The translations under genes and the position numbers were made by a program. Positions 1 to 5,035 of a DNA stretch of 22,099 bases are shown here, in pieces (positions within the stretch are counted from its first letter, which is position 1; each line of letters opens with the position of its first letter). The notes beneath the pieces are model-generated. The model saw only the letters and a program-made list of their open reading frames with translations, was not told where the DNA came from and searched no databases. Source of the stretch: Candidatus Sungbacteria bacterium RIFCSPHIGHO2_02_FULL_52_23 (lineage in GTDB: Bacteria > Patescibacteriota > Minisyncoccia > Sungbacterales > HO2-52-23); assembly GCA_001820655.1 (NCBI GenBank), contig MHQM01000040.1, forward strand, positions 1 through 22,099, read 5' to 3'.

Positions 1-260
1 CCAGAGGCGATTCTGGGTTAGAGCAGGACGCACGGGCATAGGAGCAGCGCACGGACGCGCGTGCAGAAGATCGTATTGCCCCTCAAGCATACCGAGGGCA
101 AAGCGCTCTCAACAAGCGGGAAGATTTTTGTCGCATCAACCTTCAGAAATGTCCATCAAAAGGCGACTTAAGCCAAGTTGACTTGTGGACAAATTGATGC
201 TACTTTTACTATACCATCCTTATAGTTTTCAGGAGTATTAAACAAGATAACTTACTATCT
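1..260. other. Left-edge region with no recognised gene
   Basis: I recognise no protein here. One forward frame is open from base 2 to about 180, but its product is arginine-rich and lacks family motifs. Several hairpins are visible: CCAGA/TCTGG at 1-16, GCACG/CGTGC around 46-61, and TTGCC..CTC/GAG..GGCAA around 76-101. A small CGCT/AGCG hairpin is followed by TTTTT near 126-130. This could be the 3' end of a structured RNA or of a gene cut by the window edge. The sequence does not decide between them. Confidence 0.3.
178..206 (+). promoter_or_regulatory. Possible promoter for the DUF5678/protease pair
   Basis: TTGACT at 178-183 is a good -35 match, followed by a 17-bp spacer and a weak -10 (TACTTT, 201-206). 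A TACTAT further on at 207-212 would need a 23-bp spacer. The position, 55 bp before the first ATG, fits transcription of the two overlapping genes that follow. The -10 is poor, so this is tentative. Confidence 0.3.
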
Positions 261-473
261 ATGGAAGCTATAATTGCCAAACCAGACTTATCAAAACTTT
301 TAGATAAGTTCAAGAATAAATGGGTTGCCCTATCTCCTGACTACAAGAGTGTTCTTTCCAGTGGCGATACCCTAGAAATGACTGCTAATAAGCTAAAGAA
401 GACAGACAGAGAGAAAGTTATCTTTCATAGAGTTCTTCCGAGCGGCTTCGCTCCATTTAGCGATGAAGTATAG
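261..473 (+). CDS. DUF5678 domain-containing small protein
   Basis: This 70-residue protein resembles the DUF5678 family: a charged N-terminal helix, then WVALSPDYKSVLSSG, then a lysine-rich helix and a short beta segment around FHRVLPSG. The family has no assigned reaction. I see no signal peptide or membrane segment. The ATG at 261 has no close Shine-Dalgarno sequence; AGGAG at 231-235 is too far away. The stop overlaps the next gene by 11 bases, so the two are almost certainly translated together. As I recall, similar small proteins often sit beside retropepsin-like proteases in uncultured bacteria and archaea, which suggests the two work as a pair. The family assignment is by pattern recognition; the partnership is inference. 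Confidence 0.65.
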   Translation: MEAIIAKPDLSKLLDKFKNKWVALSPDYKSVLSSGDTLEMTANKLKKTDREKVIFHRVLPSGFAPFSDEV

Positions 474-870
474 CTATACCTCTTATCCACCCGACGAGGC
501 AGGAAAATTCGTTAAGAGACCAATGATCGAAATAACGATTTTTGGTCCAAATGGCACCCATAAAGAACTGGCCCTTTTGGATTCTGGCGCTGACAGAACC
601 TTATTGAATATGGAGATTGCCAAGTATCTTGAAATTGATCTTTCCCGAGCCCTAAGGGGGAGGATGGACGGAATTGTCGGAGGGACAGAAGCGTTTACCA
701 CGGAATTGGAAGTCCAAGCTGAACATCTGGGTAAAATTAAAATCCCCGTTAGCTTTATTGAAACCCGAAACTTCGGCGCACTACTGGGAGAGGATGGGTT
801 TTTTGATTTGCATAAGATTAGATTTGAGAAAGACCATAATACTTTTGAGATAAATCCAGTTAGGAAATAG
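463..870 (+). CDS. Retropepsin-like aspartic protease domain protein
   Basis: This protein of 135 residues has the layout of a single-domain retroviral-type aspartyl protease. The catalytic signature LLDSGAD lies at residues 38-44, with D40 as the expected catalytic aspartate. A glycine-containing flap region follows (GIVGGTEAF), and the end carries the usual LLGEDGFFDLHKIRF strand-helix segment with the conserved GxD/E-FF pattern. Enzymes of this type work as homodimers, each chain giving one aspartate. There is no signal peptide, so it is probably cytoplasmic. The start at 463 lies inside the DUF5678 gene. The natural substrate is unknown; the DUF5678 protein is an obvious candidate partner or substrate, but nothing in the sequence proves that. 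An opposite-strand frame over this gene is a shadow. Confidence 0.75.
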   Translation: MKYSYTSYPPDEAGKFVKRPMIEITIFGPNGTHKELALLDSGADRTLLNMEIAKYLEIDLSRALRGRMDGIVGGTEAFTTELEVQAEHLGKIKIPVSFIETRNFGALLGEDGFFDLHKIRFEKDHNTFEINPVRK

Positions 871-1192
871 TCCACGAGAGCGTTTCTTTTTGTCTCTTCC
901 CGCACGATTTCCCTACTTTCCGTGTCCACCTCATCCCGGTACACTTGAGGGGTGATCTAGGTAGTGTTTGTTATGAGATAGGGGAGTTGTCAACTTGATA
1001 GACGAATGCGAAGGAACGAGAATAGACGGAAAATTGCCCAGCAAAGAAAACATCACCTCCCAGAGCTTGAATACAACTCGCACCAGATCTATGCTGATAT
1101 ATAAGGTCTTTTATTATTCATCTTTAATTCATCTCTCACGTAGTACAGCGGACGTTTTCTTGCCTCGTTGTCATTCAGCAAACTGACCATTT

Positions 1193-1306
1193 CCTTTTAG
1201 GGAACTTTAGTCTTCCGATTATATCGGTGTCCAAGATATGGAAGATCACTCTTCTGTAGGTAAGCGCCGATTGAACCTCACGGTTCTCGGACAGATACCC
1301 TAAAGG
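1193..1306 (+). ncRNA. Candidate structured RNA (multi-branch fold)
   Basis: CCTTTTAGGG at 1193-1202 can pair with CCCTAAAGG at 1298-1306 (one bulged T), closing a junction with three local hairpins. These are CCGAT/ATCGG (1215-1227), GAAGA/TCTTC with loop TCAC (1241-1254), and CCGA..GAACC/GGTTC..TCGG, also with loop TCAC (1267-1290). Two hairpins sharing the same four-base loop is notable. I compared it by eye with tmRNA, RNase P RNA and 6S RNA and did not see their signature motifs. The strand is assumed from the downstream terminator-like hairpin. The structure is seen; the idea that it is an expressed RNA is inference. Confidence 0.35.
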
Positions 1307-1341
1307 TCGGTCTCATTTTCATAATGGGAATATGCGTTGGT

Positions 1342-1410
1342 CTCGCCCCGTTAGATATGGAAACGTATCTGGGGCTCGTCTCGGGTGATAGAAATATCTA
1401 ACGGGGCGAG
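1342..1410. repeat. CCCCGTTAGA-type palindromic element, intergenic copy
   Basis: Perfect 17-bp inverted repeat: 1342-1358 pairs with 1394-1410. The family termini CCCCGTTAGA and TCTAACGGGG lie at 1346 and 1406, giving a 61-bp element. Flanking bases CTCG and CGAG extend the palindrome rather than forming a direct duplication. The interior differs from the other three copies (11048, 12994, 14031). Confidence 0.85.
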
Positions 1411-1456
1411 GAGCATCAAGTTGAGACCGTCGGAACAGCTGAAAGGACGTATAGTC

Positions 1457-1482
1457 AAAGACCGCTCGTGTGAGTGGTCTTT
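1457..1482 (+). terminator. Terminator-like hairpin
   Basis: AAAGACCGCT (1457-1466) pairs with AGTGGTCTTT (1473-1482) over 10 bp including one G-U, with loop CGTGTG. The descending arm ends in TTT and is followed by GTT, so the U tract is short. It could end a transcript from the preceding intergenic region or attenuate the pilin gene. Confidence 0.4.
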
Positions 1483-1542
1483 GTTATGATTGCGATTGGG
1501 TTTGGTTTGGCGAAAGGCTTGAAATATCTTATGATGGACGGC

Positions 1543-2097
1543 ATGAAGCTTTTCTCATCCGGGAGGCGGAATGTGCCGCAGGGATTTACCGTAGTGGAGG
1601 CTATGATAGCGGTCGGTATTATCGGCATCATGGCGGCGATTATCATGACGGCATTCAATACCGCACGTATCAAAGCGCGCGATGCGCATCGGGTTGGCGA
1701 TATCAAGCAGATACAAAGCGCGCTTGAGCTTTATTTCGGCTCTCGCGTGCCGCAGGAGTATCCGCCCGCGAGTCCTTTGTGCGATGCCACGCATGCGTAT
1801 GGCCTAGAGGAGCTTGTCCGGAGAGGATTCATGATTGCCGTGCCGCGCGATCCGAGCCTCGTACCCGACTGCTATCTTTATACTGCGGAAGAATTCCCGC
1901 CGCGACGCGTCTATCACCTCGGAGCCATTTTGGAAGACAATACGCATATAGCACTGAAAGCCGACAGGAATTGCAATTCTCGTATTGCCGCAAGTCTTGC
2001 GGGGACGCCGCATATCTGTGCCGCCGAGACGGAGTATGGCCCTCCGGGGACTCAATTTGACGGGACTATCGGACGGATTTATGACGTAGCACCGTAG
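1543..2097 (+). CDS. Type IV pilin-like protein (prepilin)
   Basis: The chosen ATG gives 184 residues with a classic class III signal: a short basic leader MKLFSSGRRNVPQG, cleavage after G14, then FTVVEAMIAVGIIGIMAAI with the conserved glutamate at mature position 5. The hydrophobic N-terminal helix continues to about residue 36. The globular part carries four cysteines, which could form disulfides, and a DIKQIQSALELYF segment typical of major pilins and pseudopilins. The protein would be processed by a prepilin peptidase and inserted in the membrane or assembled into a pilus; none of the assembly genes are in this window. Upstream in-frame starts (GTG 1474, ATG 1486, 1531, 1534) would give an unusually long hydrophobic leader, so I prefer 1543, although its ribosome-binding site is weak. 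A solid terminator follows. Confidence 0.8.
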   Translation: MKLFSSGRRNVPQGFTVVEAMIAVGIIGIMAAIIMTAFNTARIKARDAHRVGDIKQIQSALELYFGSRVPQEYPPASPLCDATHAYGLEELVRRGFMIAVPRDPSLVPDCYLYTAEEFPPRRVYHLGAILEDNTHIALKADRNCNSRIAASLAGTPHICAAETEYGPPGTQFDGTIGRIYDVAP

Positions 2098-2114
2098 GAT
2101 GTCCTTTTAATCGG

Positions 2115-2140
2115 GACGGTTGCGACGCACGTCTTTTTTT
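2115..2140 (+). terminator. Rho-independent terminator after the pilin gene
   Basis: GACG and TGC (2115-2123, with a two-base bulge) pair with GCA and CGTC (2127-2133), followed directly by seven T residues at 2134-2140. It sits 18 bp after the pilin stop and before the tRNA. Confidence 0.75.
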
Positions 2141-2166
2141 GGTACGCTAACGCGAAAGCTGTTTCG

Positions 2167-2238
2167 GGGCGTGTAGCTCAGTGGTAGAGCGTTACACTGA
2201 TAATGTAAAGGTCCCAGGTTCAATCCCTGGCACGCCCA
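2167..2238 (+). tRNA. tRNA-Ile (anticodon GAU)
   Basis: A complete cloverleaf can be drawn. The acceptor stem GGGCGTG pairs with CACGCCC. The D arm is GCTC..GAGC. The anticodon stem TTACA/TGTAA carries loop CTGATAA, so the anticodon is GAT (GAU in RNA, isoleucine). The variable loop is AGGTC, and the T arm is CCAGG-TTCAATC-CCTGG. The discriminator is A2238 and CCA is not encoded, so it must be added by a nucleotidyltransferase. Length is 72 nt. Confidence 0.95.
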
Positions 2239-2387
2239 CAAATGAGTTTGGTACGGGGTAAGCTGATAATGAAGTGGCTGGAAGGCGCGATTTCTTCTAC
2301 GTCCACCAGAACTCTCTTTCCGATTTTGATTTTACGCGCGTCACCGAAATATCCTTCCGAAGAGAGGATTTCTCGCTTGGCCTTGCG
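2220..2387 (-). pseudogene. Possible remnant of an excisionase-like HTH protein
   Basis: On the minus strand a stop-to-stop frame of about 56 codons reads SSEGYFGDARKIKIGKRVLV and then DVEEIA. This resembles the second half of MerR/excisionase-type helix-turn-helix domains, which often end in a KIGKRVLI-like wing. There is no start codon and the frame runs into the tRNA gene, so it would be a fragment. Two plus-strand frames over the same stretch look like nothing known. The similarity is short and by eye, so chance is a real alternative. Nothing else is visible between the tRNA and purQ; purS, often found just before purQ, is not here. Confidence 0.2.
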
Positions 2388-2483
2388 CTATACATGGACG
2401 GCGCGAATTCACTTGGACGGCACAAGGGGGACACTACGCCGGTTTCGCTTCAAAATCGCGGTCGAAACTGCTAAACTGAAAAA

Positions 2484-3179
2484 GTGAAGAATCGCAAAAG
2501 AAAACTAAGAGTCGGCGTTGTGAGGTTCCCCGGCTCAAATTGTGATTTTGATGCGCTCAATTTTTTCAAAGGATCCGGACATAGCGCGGAGTTTGTTTGG
2601 TACCGAGAAATAAAACTACCGCGCTATGACCTCTTGGTATTGCCGGGCGGCTTTGCTTTTGGAGATCGTCTCTACACAAGAGCGACGGGACGTTATCGTA
2701 TTGACCCCGGCGCTCTTGCTGTACGTTCTCCTGTGCTAAAAGCAATTAGGCAAGCCGCCCGTTCCGGCACGCCAATTCTGGGTATTTGCAATGGTTTTCA
2801 AATTCTTGTAAAAGCAAGGCTTTTGCCGGGCAAACTACTCCGCAATGATTCCAAGAAATTTTTCTGTGATTATGTTGCCTGCAAAATAGTCGGCAATTCA
2901 TTTTTTAGAGACAAGTCAATGCTGAAAAAATCATTCACGATTCCGGTTGCTCACGGATACGGTAAATATGTGGTCTCAAAAAATGAACGAGAAAAACTTG
3001 AGCGAAACGGGCAAATATTTTTGAAGTATGCAAAGTTCAATCCAAATGGTTCGGTGGCAAATATCGCGGGAGTGAGCAATAAGGAAAAAACCATTTTTGG
3101 CATGATGCCACATCCGGAACGCTCGCCGGACGCAAGATATTTTATGCGAGCAATAGAAAAATATGTCGCAAAAAACTGA
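2484..3179 (+). CDS. purQ: Phosphoribosylformylglycinamidine synthase, glutaminase subunit PurQ
   Basis: This class I glutamine amidotransferase supplies ammonia to PurL for conversion of formylglycinamide ribonucleotide to its amidine in purine synthesis. The 231 residues match the usual PurQ length. FPGSNCD is at residues 15-21, GGFAFGD near 52, the nucleophile elbow GICNGFQ has C102, and the PHPER end gives H210 and E212, so the catalytic triad is intact. The start is GTG at 2484, without a clear ribosome-binding site. The gene overlaps purL by 17 bases, which fits co-translation. Its sequence is visibly richer in A and T than the downstream genes. Complete purine synthesis is uncommon in small patescibacterial genomes, so this pair may have arrived by transfer; that is inference. 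Confidence 0.92.
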   Translation: MKNRKRKLRVGVVRFPGSNCDFDALNFFKGSGHSAEFVWYREIKLPRYDLLVLPGGFAFGDRLYTRATGRYRIDPGALAVRSPVLKAIRQAARSGTPILGICNGFQILVKARLLPGKLLRNDSKKFFCDYVACKIVGNSFFRDKSMLKKSFTIPVAHGYGKYVVSKNEREKLERNGQIFLKYAKFNPNGSVANIAGVSNKEKTIFGMMPHPERSPDARYFMRAIEKYVAKN

Positions 3180-4698
3180 AATACCAAAAATACTTGCCGA
3201 GGCGATGGCAAGCGAGCACACGAGCTATAAGAGCACGAAAAGATTTCTTTCAAAGCTCCATACGACGGGCTCGCACGTCATACAGGGTCCTGGTGAAAAT
3301 GCCGGAATCGTAGACCTTGGAAAGGGATGGGCGCTTGCGATGCGTATTGAAAGCCATAACCATCCTTCATTCATCAAGCCCTATCACGGCGCGGCAACGG
3401 GTGTGGGAGGTATTCTGCGCGACATCTTCACTATGGGTGCGCGCCCAATCGCGTTATTGGATATTCTTCGGTTTGGTACCGACGCCCGTGCACGCCGTCT
3501 TTTGCCCGAGGTCGTGCGCGGCATCTCTGATTATGGAAATTGCGTTGGAGTTCCGGTCGTCGGTGGTGATTTATATTTTGACAGTACCTATAATCATAAT
3601 TGCCTGGTAAATGTCGCGGCATTCGGTCTCGTTAGGATAAATAAAATTATTTATGGAAGAGCACTTACGCCGGGGAACGATCTGATTTACGTGGGCGCAC
3701 GTACGGGGAGAGACGGAGTCGGCGGTGCGCAGATGGCCTCGGTCAATTTAGATACTCACAACGAATCCGCAGTTCAAGAAGCCGATCCGTTTCTTGAGAA
3801 ATTGCTTTTGGAGGCGTGTTGCGAGTTGGCAGATACAAAGTGGATTGAAGGGATGCAAGATATGGGCGCGGCGGGATTATTGTGCTCAACCTCGGAAGTT
3901 GTTTTGCGAGGGCGCAAGAAAATTCGGAAAAATCTCGGCGCAAAAGTGTATCTGAATCGAGTGCCGACAAAAGCTCAAAAAATGTCTCCTGTTGAAATGT
4001 TGCTTTCAGAATCGCAAGAACGAATGCTTATTGTCGGACACAAAAAATATCGAAAGGAAATTTTGCAAGTGTTCAAGCGATGGGATTTAGAAGCCCGCGT
4101 CATTGGCACAATAACGAATGATGGGAAGTATACGATTGTTTATGATACGTCGAGCAAGAAGAATATCGTTCTGCCGATGGAGTTTGTCGAGATTTTTCCT
4201 GATGTGCGGGAAGAGTGGGATGCGAAATCGTGGAAATCACAGGGTACAAAACATCAAAAGGCCTCGTACCGGATTACACAAAACATTTGGCATCAATACG
4301 ATTGGATGGTTGGCGTACGAACACTCAAAGGTCCGAATAAACCCGGCCATTACGCCATTCTTGATGTTCCCGAAATCGGAAAGGAAGTCGTCATTGCGTG
4401 GAGTTCGGACGAGGGATTATCTGACCGTACTCCGGCGCGAGGCATTGAGCACTCGTTTGACCTTTGCTACAAGCAAATCCGCTCACTCGGAGCCACTCCT
4501 CTTGGTATCACTAATTGCCTCAATTTTGGACATCCCAAAGATTCGATTGGTGCGTTCTCTGAAACAATTGACGCGCTCACGGCGCGATGTAAAAAATTCA
4601 AAATACCGATCGTGGGCGGGAATGTAAGTTTGTACAATGCACACGGCTCACATTCAATAAAACCGACTCCGGTACTTGTTATGGTCGGAGTAAGATAA
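3163..4698 (+). CDS. purL: Phosphoribosylformylglycinamidine synthase PurL, C-terminally short
   Basis: This is the ATP-dependent synthase partner of PurQ. The early catalytic region SEHTSYK lies at residues 17-23, followed by RIESHNHPS, GAATGVGGILRD, VGGDLYFDS, QDMGAAGL and SESQERM from the first AIR-synthase-like half. The second half starts at YDWMVG and includes ITNCLNFG and VGGNVSLYN. The protein is 511 residues, while small-type PurL proteins are about 600 to 740. It stops at PTPVLVMVGVR, where homologues continue with the final subdomain, and it starts about 15-40 residues later than usual. The stop is clean and is followed by a hairpin. It may be a reduced but active form, or a decaying gene. 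PurS is not nearby. The ATP-site motifs of the first half are intact. Confidence 0.88.
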   Translation: MSQKTEIPKILAEAMASEHTSYKSTKRFLSKLHTTGSHVIQGPGENAGIVDLGKGWALAMRIESHNHPSFIKPYHGAATGVGGILRDIFTMGARPIALLDILRFGTDARARRLLPEVVRGISDYGNCVGVPVVGGDLYFDSTYNHNCLVNVAAFGLVRINKIIYGRALTPGNDLIYVGARTGRDGVGGAQMASVNLDTHNESAVQEADPFLEKLLLEACCELADTKWIEGMQDMGAAGLLCSTSEVVLRGRKKIRKNLGAKVYLNRVPTKAQKMSPVEMLLSESQERMLIVGHKKYRKEILQVFKRWDLEARVIGTITNDGKYTIVYDTSSKKNIVLPMEFVEIFPDVREEWDAKSWKSQGTKHQKASYRITQNIWHQYDWMVGVRTLKGPNKPGHYAILDVPEIGKEVVIAWSSDEGLSDRTPARGIEHSFDLCYKQIRSLGATPLGITNCLNFGHPKDSIGAFSETIDALTARCKKFKIPIVGGNVSLYNAHGSHSIKPTPVLVMVGVR

Positions 4699-4714
4699 AT
4701 TCCAATCGGAATTT
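4697..4714 (+). terminator. Possible terminator after purL
   Basis: AAATTCC (4697-4703) pairs with GGAATTT (4708-4714) around loop AATC, directly overlapping the purL stop. The stem is AT-rich and only four T residues follow, so termination would be weak. Confidence 0.35.
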
Positions 4715-4792
4715 TGAAACGAGCAAAATGGAAACCTCCTTTTTCTCATGGGCATTTGGTCGCATTTGCTATTTTCTACGGGAGGGGGTATC

Positions 4793-4963
4793 ATGGATTC
4801 CATGAATGAAGCATATTGCGTAAAGTGTCGCGAAAAGCGCGAGATGAAGGACGCCAAGGAAGTTGCCATGAAGGGCAAGGGCGGCCAGGAGCGTCGTGCA
4901 ATGACGGGGACGTGTACCGTCTGCGGCACGAAGATGTTCAAGATTCTCGGCAAGAAGCAATAG
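4793..4963 (+). CDS. DUF5679 zinc-ribbon protein
   Basis: A 56-residue protein of the DUF5679 type. It has two CxxC knuckles, YCVKC near the start and CTVCG near the end, separated by a basic segment KDAKEVAMKGKGG, and ends in TKMFKILGKK. The four cysteines should bind one zinc ion. The family is common in Patescibacteria and archaea and has no proven role; the basic charge suggests nucleic acid or ribosome contact, which is inference. The start at 4793 is chosen because a strong purine-rich site, GGGAGGGGG, ends just before it. An upstream in-frame ATG at 4748 lacks such a site. The gene stands alone between purL and the pentose-phosphate fusion. Confidence 0.85.
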   Translation: MDSMNEAYCVKCREKREMKDAKEVAMKGKGGQERRAMTGTCTVCGTKMFKILGKKQ

Positions 4964-5035
4964 TCAGGCCTTGTCCTGGCTCTGTGCCGGTGTCGTGGCT
5001 GTTTGGCATCCTCTAGAGCCGAGGTCCTTTTTTCT

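Larger units (their letters stand above)
871..1542. other. Long intergenic region with RNA-like structures
   Basis: About 670 bases with no convincing protein gene. A 63-codon frame at 995-1186 has no family resemblance and no ribosome-binding site. The region holds three structured items listed separately: a multi-hairpin fold at 1193-1306, a palindromic element at 1342-1410 and a terminator-like hairpin at 1457-1482. Their order (folded RNA, element, terminator) would fit a non-coding transcript running rightwards. Confidence 0.5.

Noticed and set aside
995..1186. A 63-codon forward frame in the long intergenic region
   Set aside because: No ribosome-binding site, no recognisable motif and an amino-acid mix typical of random translation.
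1193..1410. tmRNA, RNase P RNA or 6S RNA in the intergenic region
   Set aside because: None of the signature sequences (tag frame with matching tRNA-like ends, conserved RNase P core, long open 6S duplex) can be seen.
2242..2487. Two overlapping forward frames between tRNA-Ile and purQ, considered as purS
   Set aside because: Neither shows the PurS pattern of about 80 residues with alternating beta strands; they look like translated non-coding DNA.
4748..4963. Longer start for the DUF5679 gene at 4748
   Set aside because: The strong ribosome-binding site lies before ATG 4793, and family homology begins after it.
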